Below, piece after piece: positions 1-7,798 of a stretch of 64,000 bases of DNA. Within the stretch, counting starts at the first letter, position 1. Every line of letters starts with the position of its first letter. The stretch is from Flavobacterium akiainvivens (GTDB lineage Bacteria > Bacteroidota > Bacteroidia > Flavobacteriales > Flavobacteriaceae). Below the pieces are notes generated by a model that saw only the letters and a list, made by a program, of their open reading frames with translations, searched no databases and was not told the origin of the DNA. A program made the translations under genes and the position numbers. Location: assembly GCF_001278115.1 (NCBI RefSeq), contig NZ_LIYD01000005.1, positions 3,816,548 to 3,880,547 of the forward strand, written 5' to 3'.

Positions 1-2
1 AT

Positions 3-116
3 TATCCTGTTATTGAGGAGATACTGCGCAAGCGCCTTGACCAGTTACAACCCGAACAGGAGCTCACTGAAATACCGCCGCACAGCAACATCCGCGGAAA
101 GGAATATTACCAATAA
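3..116 (+). CDS. istA: IS21 transposase IstA, C-terminal end only (partial)
   Basis: An open frame entering from the left edge encodes 37 residues, including YPVIEEILRKRL and ending GKEYYQ, then a TAA at 114-116. It lies 26 bases before istB on the same strand, which is the normal istA-istB order in IS21 elements. Only the tail is visible, so the catalytic DDE domain cannot be assessed. The assignment rests mainly on position next to istB. Confidence 0.7.
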   Translation, partial: YPVIEEILRKRLDQLQPEQELTEIPPHSNIRGKEYYQ

Positions 117-142
117 TCACTACCATTAAAACAATAAAGACC

Positions 143-889
143 ATGAATAACGAAACACTAGACAAGATGCGCCAGCTGCGCTTATACGGCATGTATGATG
201 CCTTTAAAACCAACCTGGAAACCTCCATAAAAGAATCGCTTACACCCGACCAGTTCGTTGCCTTTTTAATCGCCAGCGAATGGGACGACCGCCGTAACCG
301 GAATATAGAACGGGCTATTAAATCAGCAGGCTTCCGTTACAAAGCCTCACTGGAAGAGGTAGACTATGCTATTGATAGGGGGCTGGACAAAAACCAGTTC
401 CACAGGCTGGCCGGGCTCGATTTTATAAAGGAACATAAGGATATATTTATTACCGGTTCCACCGGGACAGGGAAAAGTTACCTGGCAACAGCGCTGGGCT
501 ACCAGGCCTGCCAGGATGGCTTTAAGGTACTCTATGTCAATACCGCCAAGTTTATGGGGCAGCTTAAACTGGCCAAAGCCAAAGGGACACTGCTGGCTGA
601 ACTTAAACGTATCGAACGCATAGACCTGCTTATACTTGATGATTTTGGCCTGCAGCCCTTCGACCCGCAGTCAAGGCTTATACTGCTGGACATTATAGAA
701 GACCGCCACCAAAAGCGTTCTACGATGCTTACATCGCAGATACCGGTAAAGCAATGGTATGATATAATCGGTGAGAAAACCATAGCTGACGCTGTACTGG
801 ACCGCATCGTACACCACTCTTTAAGGCTCGAACTTTACGGGGAATCGTTAAGGAGAAGAAAATCTAAATCAGATAGTGTATTTTTGTAA
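143..889 (+). CDS. istB: IS21-family helper ATPase IstB
   Basis: This 248-residue AAA+ ATPase is the transposition helper that works with the IstA transposase. The Walker A motif GSTGTGKS is at about residues 105-112 and the Walker B LLILDDFG at about 162-169. They are preceded by the N-terminal helical region (LRLYGMYDAF) typical of IstB. The length matches the family (about 245-260 residues). The gene looks intact, so the element may still be functional if istA is complete outside the window. Codon use is richer in GC than the AT-rich restriction genes that follow, consistent with a mobile element inserted into them. Confidence 0.95.
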   Translation: MNNETLDKMRQLRLYGMYDAFKTNLETSIKESLTPDQFVAFLIASEWDDRRNRNIERAIKSAGFRYKASLEEVDYAIDRGLDKNQFHRLAGLDFIKEHKDIFITGSTGTGKSYLATALGYQACQDGFKVLYVNTAKFMGQLKLAKAKGTLLAELKRIERIDLLILDDFGLQPFDPQSRLILLDIIEDRHQKRSTMLTSQIPVKQWYDIIGEKTIADAVLDRIVHHSLRLELYGESLRRRKSKSDSVFL

Positions 890-980
890 AAATATTAGTG
901 AATAACCAGGACTAAAAACTACCGTTTTTAAAGCCTGACACAAACTACAACTTGTACGCTTTTTTTGTCAATAACTCTAA

Positions 981-1015
981 GGGGTCAATTTGCTCTGGCG
1001 AGAGGGGGTCAATTT
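981..1015 (+). repeat. IS21 terminal direct repeats
   Basis: Two identical 11-base copies of GGGGTCAATTT (981-991 and 1005-1015) are spaced 24 bases start to start. They are the likely transposase-binding repeats of the right IS end. Confidence 0.7.
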
Positions 1016-1438
1016 AATTGGTATATCCAGTATGGGGCAAACGGAATTATTTCGTTTATTGATAGTTATAAAATTGATAATGATTCAATCTTAATCATAA
1101 AGGATGGAGCTGGAGTTGGGAAGATTCAATTTGGGATAGGAAAACTCTCCGTTATCGGAACCTTAAACTATCTTATTGCGAAATCAGATACCAATCTAAA
1201 GTATATTTTTTTTAGTCTAAAGTTCTTTAACTTTGAAAAATACAAAGTTGGATCCGGTATTCCTCATATTTATTTCAAAGATTATGGAGAATCATTAATT
1301 TTTTGCCCATCAATTGATGAACAGCGTAATATAGAACAATTACTATCATCAATTGATGAGAAAATAAATATTGAAAAGACTTTATTACAAAAATATGAGA
1401 TGCAGAAAAAGCATTTATTACAGAACCTATTTATATAA
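1016..1438 (+). pseudogene. hsdS: Type I restriction specificity subunit HsdS, 3' fragment cut by the IS
   Basis: The frame encodes about 135 residues of HsdS. It starts inside the second target-recognition domain (QYGANGIISF, a motif seen near the start of many such domains) and ends in the C-terminal conserved helical region (DEQRNIEQLLSSIDEKI). It finishes with LLQNLFI and a stop at 1436-1438. The N-terminal conserved region, the first recognition domain and the start codon are missing; IS21 sequence replaces them. An apparent upstream TTG start at 965 lies inside the IS end and is not credible. The 5' part should lie left of the IS, probably behind hsdM. The stop codon overlaps the stop of the oppositely oriented hsdS within a perfect palindrome. 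Confidence 0.85.
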
Positions 1439-1456
1439 ATAGGTTCTGTAATAAAT
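1413..1456. repeat. 44-bp perfect palindrome joining two convergent hsdS genes
   Basis: Every base from 1413 to 1434 pairs with 1435 to 1456 (22-base arms with no spacer; arm core TTATTACAGAACC). It encodes LLQNLFI plus stop on both strands, so both hsdS genes share the same 3' terminus in opposite directions. Such shared ends are where inversion between hsdS alleles can occur. Confidence 0.95.
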
Positions 1457-2633
1457 ATTGTTTTTGAGACTGGTATTCCTCCAAAATTTTTCTCTCAGTT
1501 TCAATTTTTATGTCAATCGACGAAAAGAATCGAGCGATTTTAGTTTGTTCTTCAAATGAGGGAAAATCAATAGTCATATTTTTCATATGATTATAGTAAA
1601 GATGTACAATAGTACTCCCTTGTGTGTAACTAGCTATTTCTTCCTTTTTATAATTTGACAAATAGTAGGCATAAAAGATATTATTTATTTTTTCTTTGCT
1701 ACGCAGAACAGTAATATCTCCCCCTAATAAAACATTTTCTTTATCAATAGCCGTCACATTTGCTAAATCAATACCTGTTGTAGTGGTTGAACTTGGTATT
1801 AGCAAATCACCTATTTGAGATTTCAATCCATCTTCTTCATTTGTTTTACTGACAACATTACAAATCACTTCTTTATATTTTGTGTATAATTCTCCATATA
1901 ACACACATTCATATTTCCCGTTTGGAGTAAGTTTATCTTTTGAAAGACCTTTCCCTTTTTCTGAATAAAAAATATCTCCTAATCGTTTTACTTCCCAATC
2001 CCCTGTAAATTCTATAAATCTATTTTTTTGAGAAAACAGCTTTTCACTTAGCCCTTTAATTAAGGACTCTAGTTCTTCAATTATTTTGTTTTGGGTTTGG
2101 ATTCTTTCGTCAATGAGTGATAAAAAAGATGCGATTTTTTGTTGTTCATCCGAGATAGGTGTAAATAATTTTATACCCTTGATACTTTCAAAATTTAGAC
2201 CTTCACGACCGCTTCCCGTTTGTAAATTATTGAAAATAATTTGACCTTTATTTGATGAAAATATAGGTTGAATAAATCTTGGATTATATTGTTGACTTAA
2301 TCTTATAATGCAGACATGTTGATTAACATTTGCAATTTTAAAATCATTAAACACAACACAGCTTCGCCCCAATGAAGCACCTGTTATATTAAGAAGTATA
2401 TCATTTGGTTTAACAATGCTGTTTTTCATTTGGTTATTTACAGATTCTGGAATAAATACAGAATTATCTAATTCTAACCTGTCGTTGTTTACATTTTGAC
2501 TCCGTATAAAAATTATACCTTCCTTTGTGTAAACGGTTTCACCTCCTAAAGGAGTCTTTCCACTATTGACTTTATCAGCAATCTCCCCCAACTTTTTCAC
2601 TTCCCATTCCCCTTCAAAGCCCGGAAATCTCAA
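1431..2633 (-). CDS. hsdS: Type I restriction specificity subunit HsdS, inverted (probably silent) copy
   Basis: This 400-residue protein has the full HsdS plan. Recognition domain 1 begins with FEGEWEVKKLGEI. A central conserved helix follows (DEQQKIASFLSLIDERIQTQ, about 163-182). Recognition domain 2 begins with FTGDWEVKRLGDI (about residue 209). The C-terminal conserved helix EEQTKIARFFSSIDIKIETE ends in LLQNLFI. The two domains would define the two halves of a methylation target. No ATG start exists: the frame is open only back to a TGA at 2661-2663, and the codons before the TTG at 2631-2633 read NVPPLRF, the usual internal N-terminal motif of HsdS. It therefore looks like a donor cassette lacking its own start, to be expressed after inversion. 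I list the TTG only as the first possible start. Confidence 0.85.
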   Translation of the reverse strand: MRFPGFEGEWEVKKLGEIADKVNSGKTPLGGETVYTKEGIIFIRSQNVNNDRLELDNSVFIPESVNNQMKNSIVKPNDILLNITGASLGRSCVVFNDFKIANVNQHVCIIRLSQQYNPRFIQPIFSSNKGQIIFNNLQTGSGREGLNFESIKGIKLFTPISDEQQKIASFLSLIDERIQTQNKIIEELESLIKGLSEKLFSQKNRFIEFTGDWEVKRLGDIFYSEKGKGLSKDKLTPNGKYECVLYGELYTKYKEVICNVVSKTNEEDGLKSQIGDLLIPSSTTTTGIDLANVTAIDKENVLLGGDITVLRSKEKINNIFYAYYLSNYKKEEIASYTQGSTIVHLYYNHMKNMTIDFPSFEEQTKIARFFSSIDIKIETERKILEEYQSQKQYLLQNLFI

Positions 2634-2698
2634 AGGGGGAACATTGACTAATTCATATCCTCAATGTTAAAAAACCTTAATTACTTTCCTTTGAGATT
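2626..2698. repeat. Inverted repeat around the 5' end of silent hsdS, next to the recombinase
   Basis: AATCTCAAAGG (2626-2636) is the exact reverse complement of CCTTTGAGATT (2688-2698), giving 11-base arms. The left arm lies in the conserved PLRF codons of the inverted hsdS. The right arm is a stray copy just before the recombinase gene. Nested inside is another pair, AACATTGA (2640-2647) and TCAATGTT (2661-2668). Either could be a recombinase site or relic; this is inference. Confidence 0.5.
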
Positions 2699-2717
2699 AA
2701 TTTAAAATTTAAGCAAA

Positions 2718-3641
2718 ATGAATAAAAAACGAATTTCAGAAGTGATCACACTTTGGAAAGCAGACAAGAAGCAGTATGTCAAGAAATCAAGCTTTTCAGC
2801 TTATACACTTCTGATTGAAAATCATTTACAACCTGTTTTTGGTGATCAATTTATTATTGAAGAGACTGATGTACAAAACTTTGTTTTCCAGAAATTGGAA
2901 TCAGGCTTGAGCCATAAGACAATTAAAGATATACTGATTGTGCTGAAGATGATTCTCAAATTTGGTGCAAAACATAAATGGTTGGATTATACTCCTTTTG
3001 ACATACAGTTTCCTACAGAGCGTGAAAAACACAATATTGAAGTATTAAGCCGAGCAGATCAGAAAAAAATAATGAGCTATATACAGGAACATTTTACATT
3101 TAGAAACTTAGGAGTTTATATCTGCTTGAGTGCAGGTATGCGTATTGGAGAAGTGTGTGCATTAACATGGCAGGATATAGATACAGATAACGGTGTTATC
3201 AGTGTTAATCGCACGATTCAACGTATTTATGTGATTGAAGAAGGAACCCGTAGAACGGAACTGATTTTAGATACGCCAAAAACCAAAAACTCCATTCGGG
3301 AAATTCCAATCAGTAAGGATTTATTGAGGATATTGAAACCATTTAAAAAAATCGTCAATCCATCATTTTTTGTTTTGACAAACGATGCTAAACCTACAGA
3401 ACCCCGAACATACCGCAGTTACTATAAAAACTTAATGAAAGAACTCAAAATGCCGGAAATAAAATTTCACGGTCTAAGGCATAGCTTCGCCACAAGATGT
3501 ATCGAAAGTAATTGTGATTACAAGACTGTGAGTGTACTTTTAGGGCATTCTAACATCAGCACCACTTTAAATCTCTATGTTCATCCTAATATGGAACAAA
3601 AGAAGAAAGCCATTGAGCAGATGTTTAAGGCATTAAGGTAG
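2718..3641 (+). CDS. Tyrosine-type site-specific recombinase (integrase family)
   Basis: This 307-residue recombinase has an N-terminal SAM-like core-binding domain (about 1-95) and a C-terminal catalytic domain. The catalytic residues are visible: Arg142 in GMRIGE, a Lys near 190 (TPKTKNSIRE), His251 and Arg254 in HGLRH, His277 in LGHS and the nucleophile Tyr287 in LNLYVH. It is small, as expected of invertases that shuffle hsdS rather than phage integrases. It lies between the inverted hsdS and the mrr-hsdR genes. The inferred job is inversion between the convergent hsdS copies, switching the DNA specificity of the type I system. A role as the island integrase cannot be excluded. Confidence 0.9.
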   Translation: MNKKRISEVITLWKADKKQYVKKSSFSAYTLLIENHLQPVFGDQFIIEETDVQNFVFQKLESGLSHKTIKDILIVLKMILKFGAKHKWLDYTPFDIQFPTEREKHNIEVLSRADQKKIMSYIQEHFTFRNLGVYICLSAGMRIGEVCALTWQDIDTDNGVISVNRTIQRIYVIEEGTRRTELILDTPKTKNSIREIPISKDLLRILKPFKKIVNPSFFVLTNDAKPTEPRTYRSYYKNLMKELKMPEIKFHGLRHSFATRCIESNCDYKTVSVLLGHSNISTTLNLYVHPNMEQKKKAIEQMFKALR

Positions 3642-3653
3642 TTAAGAGTTGCT

Positions 3654-3722
3654 AATTATGAGTTATGAGTGCATTTTTACTATATTTGTTCAGTACGAAA
3701 GTTAGTATCATAACTCATAATT
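3654..3722. repeat. Perfect 15-bp inverted repeat flanking a -7 box
   Basis: AATTATGAGTTATGA (3654-3668) and its exact reverse complement TCATAACTCATAATT (3708-3722) flank 39 bases. The enclosed segment holds TATATTTG (3681-3688), a match to the Bacteroidota TAnnTTTG -7 element, pointing at the downstream nuclease gene. It may be a small invertible promoter, an operator or just a hairpin repeat. Confidence 0.75.
3681..3688 (+). promoter_or_regulatory. Candidate promoter -7 box for the mrr-hsdR operon
   Basis: TATATTTG fits the TAnnTTTG consensus, 46 bases before the ATG at 3735. No clear TTG -33 element is present at the usual distance. It lies in the loop of the 15-bp inverted repeat. Confidence 0.45.
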
Positions 3723-3734
3723 TCTAATTTATAA

Positions 3735-4619
3735 ATGCATCAAGAACTGCCTAAATTTCATGAAACCTTTAATCCGATTCTGGAGATTTTATCAAACGGA
3801 GAAGTAATTCATACAAGGGTGATGCAAAATAGGGTGATTGAAAAGTATTACGTTCATTTACCCAAAGAACTTCTTGAAGAAACGACAAAATCTGGAGAGA
3901 ACTTAATCAATAATAGAATTGCTTGGGGAAAATCTTATCTTAAAAAAGGTGGGTATATTCATTACCCTTCAAGAGGAAATGTACAAATTACGGAAAAAGG
4001 AATTGCTCAGAAAACACATTTAAGTTTAAATAGCTTAGAGCAGGAAAGTTCTTTAATGGATTTTTATCAAACAGAAAATGATAAAAAATCAACAGAAATA
4101 AAGAAAATATCGAATGCTTCTCCCCAGGATTTAATTGATGAAGGCTTTAATCAAATTGAGAGGGAAACCAAGAACGAACTTCTTGAAAAGTTGAAAGAAA
4201 TAGATCCCTATTATTTTGAAAAAGTTATTTTGATTTTGTTAAAGAAGATGGGGTATGGAGATTTTATTGAAACTACAAAATCTTCTGACGGAGGAATTGA
4301 CGGAGTCATCAATGAAGATAAACTCGGCTTGGATAAGATTTATATTCAGGCAAAAAGATTTACAGAAAATAAAGTCCGTGAAAAAGACATCAGAAATTTT
4401 ATTGGGGCAATGAGTGGTGACACTAACAAAGGTGTTTTTGTGACAACCTCTTTATTTGATAAAGGTGCAGAGGAAAAGGCTAAAAACGCACATCACAAAA
4501 TCATCTTGATAGATGGTAATAAATTGGTTGATTTAATGCACGAATATAATGTTGGTGTACAAATAAAAGCAACTTATGAAATAAAACATTTAGACGAAGA
4601 TTTCTTTGTAGAACAGTAA
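3735..4619 (+). CDS. Mrr-family restriction endonuclease-like protein
   Basis: This 294-residue protein has an Mrr-type C-terminal nuclease domain (about 145-285). The PD-(D/E)XK-type catalytic set is visible as Asp189 in SDGGIDG and Gln205-x-Lys207 in YIQAKRF. The helix PYYFEKVILILLKKMGYG and the FVTTSLF strand are characteristic. The first 95 residues look like a winged-helix DNA-binding part. Mrr proteins cut modified DNA (type IV restriction) and act in the cytoplasm. The gene lies 93 bases after the recombinase and 23 bases before hsdR on the same strand, so it is probably co-transcribed with hsdR. Mrr inside a type I operon is unusual. It could add type IV restriction, or act as a fail-safe when methylation changes; that role is inference. 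Confidence 0.85.
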   Translation: MHQELPKFHETFNPILEILSNGEVIHTRVMQNRVIEKYYVHLPKELLEETTKSGENLINNRIAWGKSYLKKGGYIHYPSRGNVQITEKGIAQKTHLSLNSLEQESSLMDFYQTENDKKSTEIKKISNASPQDLIDEGFNQIERETKNELLEKLKEIDPYYFEKVILILLKKMGYGDFIETTKSSDGGIDGVINEDKLGLDKIYIQAKRFTENKVREKDIRNFIGAMSGDTNKGVFVTTSLFDKGAEEKAKNAHHKIILIDGNKLVDLMHEYNVGVQIKATYEIKHLDEDFFVEQ

Positions 4620-4642
4620 AGTAGCATCCCTAAATCCATACC

Positions 4643-7600
4643 ATGGCATTCACCGAAGATAATATATCACAAATTCCTGCGCTCAAACTACTTATTAATC
4701 TGGGGTATGATTACTTATCCCCCAGCGAAGCCTTACAGCTTCGTGAAAATAGAGAAAGTAATGTGATTTTAACCGATATCCTCCGGGAACGTTTGATGCA
4801 TATCAATGATATTAAAATCGGAATTAAGAAAACGAAGTTTGAACCAGCAAATATTGAAAAAGCTATCCAGAAACTTCAGGATATACCGCTTTCTGAGGGA
4901 TTGGTACAAGTTTGTAATCAAATCTACAATTTGTTGGTATTTGGACATGCTTTAGAACAATCTATTAATGGTGACAAAAAAAGTCATACAATTCAATATA
5001 TTGATTGGGAAAATCCGACTAACAATTATTTCCACGTATCGGAAGAATTCTCGGTATTACGTACAGGACGAAAAGATACGTACCGACCTGATATTGTTTT
5101 ATTTGTCAATGGTATTCCATTAGCTGTTATGGAATGTAAAAGTCCCACAATTAAAGAACCAATAAAACAGGCTATCTCCCAGCATATCAGGAATCAACAA
5201 GAAAATGGTATTCAAAATTTGTATGTGTATAGTCAGGTATTATTAGCAACGTCTCTGTTAGAAACTAAATATGCCACTACAAACACGAAAGAAGAGTTTT
5301 GGGCGATGTGGAAAGAAAAGGAAACACAGTTTATTGACAGTTTAGATAGATTAGTAAATACGGCTTTATCAAAGGATATAGAAGCAAAACTTTTCTCAAA
5401 TCCAGATATCAGAACTAAATCAGACCATATTGCATACCAAGAAAAGTATCAACAATATGTAGCACCTACCCAACAGGATATTTTTATTCAAGGACTTCTA
5501 AGTCCTGAGCGTTTATTAACCATTGTTAAGGACTTTATTCTGTTTGAAGCTGGTGTTGTCAAAAAAATTGCCCGCTTTCAGCAGTTCTTTTCCATCAACA
5601 AAATCATTGAACGGATAAAACCTATTCGGAACGGTAAAAGAAAAGGTGGTGTTATCTGGCATACACAAGGCAGTGGAAAATCTTTAACAATGGCAATGCT
5701 TGCTCGTAAAATTCAAGACACCATAAATAATCCTCAGATTATTTTAGTAACAGATAGAATTGATTTAGACGGACAGATCACAAAAACATTACAAAAAGTA
5801 GAAGTAGATGTCATCAATGCTGCATCTGGTAAACAGCTGGTAAGCTTACTAAAAGGAAATGGTGATTTTGTGATTACTACTATTATCAATAAGTTTGATG
5901 CAGCCGTCAAAAGTTTATCAGATAATCAATTAACCAGTCACAACATTTTTGTTTTGATTGACGAAGCACATCGAACACAGCATGGTATTTTTAATGTGAA
6001 TATGGAAAAAGTATTGCCTAATGCTTGTTTCATAGTGTTTACAGGAACGCCGTTGATGAAAAAACAAAAGAACACTGCGAATAAATTTGGAGGGATAATA
6101 GATACTTACCCCATCTCAGAAGCGGTTGAAGATGGTGCTATTGTTCCTATTTTATATGAAGGAAGACTGGCGGTACAGGATGTAAACCGAAAAGTACTTG
6201 ATAAAAGTGTGGATATGGTGATGGAAGATTTGGCAGAATATCACAAAGCTGATTTGAAACAGAAAATGAGCCGGGCAGGGTTAATTACCAAAACGGAACA
6301 AAATATTGACCAAATTGCTTTTGATATCAGCAAACATTTTCAGTCAAACTGGGGAAAAGATAAAACTGGAATACATTCAGGTTTCAGAGGAATGGTGGTT
6401 TGTCCAGACAAATTAACTGCCGTTAAATACAAGAAAGCATTTGACCTTATCGGGAAAGTAAAAACGGAAGTGGTAATGTCGACTCCCGATACAAGAGAAA
6501 ATAATGAAGACGTACACAGCTCTGAATCGCCCGAAGTCACTCAATATTATGAGTTATTAAAAACTAAATACGGCCAGCGGATAGATGAAGATATCATACA
6601 ACAATACGAAAAAGGTGAAAATATTGAATTACTGATTGTTATTGATAAGCTTCTTACCGGGTTTGATGTACCTCAGACGATTGTGATGTATTTATGTCGT
6701 AAGTTACGGGAACATACATTGCTACAAGCAATTGCCAGAGTAAACAGAGTTTTCCCGGGCAAGGATTATGGATACATTATTGATTATGCAGGTATAATGG
6801 AAGAGCTTCAGCAAGCTTTGGAGAATTATTCTGGAGATGATAATTCTTTTGATCCAAAAGACCTGGCAGGTTCTTTAACGGATATTTCTGAAGAAATAAA
6901 TAAATTATCTTGGGCTCATACCGATCTGTTGAATATTTTCAAAACCATTAGCAATAAGCAGAATATTGATGAATATATAGTCTTTTTGTCTGACCAGTTC
7001 ATAAGAGATGATTTCTATAATAAATTTAATGTTTTTGCCAGAATACTGAAGGTAGCATTGTCTTCTATTGACTTTCATAACCAAACACCTGAGCAAGAAA
7101 TTAAGCAGTATAAAGACGATCTTAAAAAATTTGCAGGTATTCGTGTCGCAGCAAATTCGATCTATCTGGATAAAATCAGTTTTACACAATACGAAAAGCA
7201 ATTACAGAAATTGCTCGATCAACACGTTATTACAGAGGAAATCATTCGTTTAGTAGAACCTTTGAATATTTTAGATACAGAAGCCTTTGCCGAGGAAGTT
7301 GAAAAATTGGTAGGACCAAGAGCTAAGGCTGAAAAGATTGCAGCTGCAACTTCAAAATATTTATCTATCAATATTGATTCTAATCCTGCGTTATTCAAAA
7401 AACTATCTGAACTAATCAGCGAAACAATTGCAGAAATGCGTGCCAATCGCCTGTCAGAAATTGAAGCATTAAGAAGGTTGACTGATTATAAAGAACAAGC
7501 TGCAAAAGGTTTTTCAGATGATATCCCAGATGATATTAAAGAAAAAAGTAGAAATATTGCTGTTTTTCAACTGCTAAAACAAGAAAGTGATTTAATCGAT

Positions 7601-7798
7601 AAAGAAGTAGAAATCACAAAAATGTTTGATGAAATTGTTTCAGAATTTGAAGTTGTAGACTGGCATAAACGCACTGATATTATCAATAAAATTGAATTAG
7701 ATTTTGGAGATTATTTAATGGATGTCTTTGATGTTTCTATCGCTAAGGCAGATGAATTAACAAAAAAATTAATTGATATTGCCATCGCAAACAGATAA
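4643..7798 (+). CDS. hsdR: Type I restriction enzyme motor/endonuclease subunit HsdR
   Basis: This 1051-residue restriction subunit translocates DNA using ATP and cuts it, in complex with HsdM and HsdS. The N-terminal PD-(D/E)XK nuclease is seen as RPD (Asp150), then Glu164-Cys-Lys166 in VMECKSP. The SF2 helicase part has Walker A TQGSGKS (about 341-347), DEAH at 440-443, FTGTPL, and the late motif LIVIDKLLTGFDVP with QAIARVNR. The C-terminal region is helical, as expected for HsdM contact. Length is normal for HsdR. It starts 23 bases after the Mrr-like gene and overlaps the next gene by one base. No hsdM is found in the window, so the modification subunit must lie elsewhere, probably upstream of the IS21. 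Confidence 0.97.
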   Translation: MAFTEDNISQIPALKLLINLGYDYLSPSEALQLRENRESNVILTDILRERLMHINDIKIGIKKTKFEPANIEKAIQKLQDIPLSEGLVQVCNQIYNLLVFGHALEQSINGDKKSHTIQYIDWENPTNNYFHVSEEFSVLRTGRKDTYRPDIVLFVNGIPLAVMECKSPTIKEPIKQAISQHIRNQQENGIQNLYVYSQVLLATSLLETKYATTNTKEEFWAMWKEKETQFIDSLDRLVNTALSKDIEAKLFSNPDIRTKSDHIAYQEKYQQYVAPTQQDIFIQGLLSPERLLTIVKDFILFEAGVVKKIARFQQFFSINKIIERIKPIRNGKRKGGVIWHTQGSGKSLTMAMLARKIQDTINNPQIILVTDRIDLDGQITKTLQKVEVDVINAASGKQLVSLLKGNGDFVITTIINKFDAAVKSLSDNQLTSHNIFVLIDEAHRTQHGIFNVNMEKVLPNACFIVFTGTPLMKKQKNTANKFGGIIDTYPISEAVEDGAIVPILYEGRLAVQDVNRKVLDKSVDMVMEDLAEYHKADLKQKMSRAGLITKTEQNIDQIAFDISKHFQSNWGKDKTGIHSGFRGMVVCPDKLTAVKYKKAFDLIGKVKTEVVMSTPDTRENNEDVHSSESPEVTQYYELLKTKYGQRIDEDIIQQYEKGENIELLIVIDKLLTGFDVPQTIVMYLCRKLREHTLLQAIARVNRVFPGKDYGYIIDYAGIMEELQQALENYSGDDNSFDPKDLAGSLTDISEEINKLSWAHTDLLNIFKTISNKQNIDEYIVFLSDQFIRDDFYNKFNVFARILKVALSSIDFHNQTPEQEIKQYKDDLKKFAGIRVAANSIYLDKISFTQYEKQLQKLLDQHVITEEIIRLVEPLNILDTEAFAEEVEKLVGPRAKAEKIAAATSKYLSINIDSNPALFKKLSELISETIAEMRANRLSEIEALRRLTDYKEQAAKGFSDDIPDDIKEKSRNIAVFQLLKQESDLIDKEVEITKMFDEIVSEFEVVDWHKRTDIINKIELDFGDYLMDVFDVSIAKADELTKKLIDIAIANR

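Larger units (their letters stand above)
1..1015 (+). mobile_element. IS21-family insertion sequence, right part
   Basis: The element contains the last codons of istA, a complete istB, and two direct copies of GGGGTCAATTT at 981-991 and 1005-1015. Repeated end sequences of this kind are typical of IS21-family termini. The left end is outside the window. The exact right boundary is uncertain by about 10 bases, because no target duplication can be checked from one side. Immediately after the second repeat the sequence becomes the 3' part of a type I specificity gene on the same strand, so the element appears to sit inside hsdS. Confidence 0.85.

Noticed and set aside
965..1438. A full gene starting at the TTG at 965
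   Set aside because: The first ~17 codons are IS21 terminal repeat sequence; only the part after about 1016 matches HsdS.
2640..2668. AACATTGA/TCAATGTT inverted repeat as the definite recombinase core site
   Set aside because: The 13-base spacer is longer than usual for tyrosine recombinase cores, and no second copy is seen; kept only as a possibility.
6905..7446. Overlapping minus-strand frames inside hsdR
   Set aside because: They are antisense to the conserved C-terminal HsdR region with no start context.
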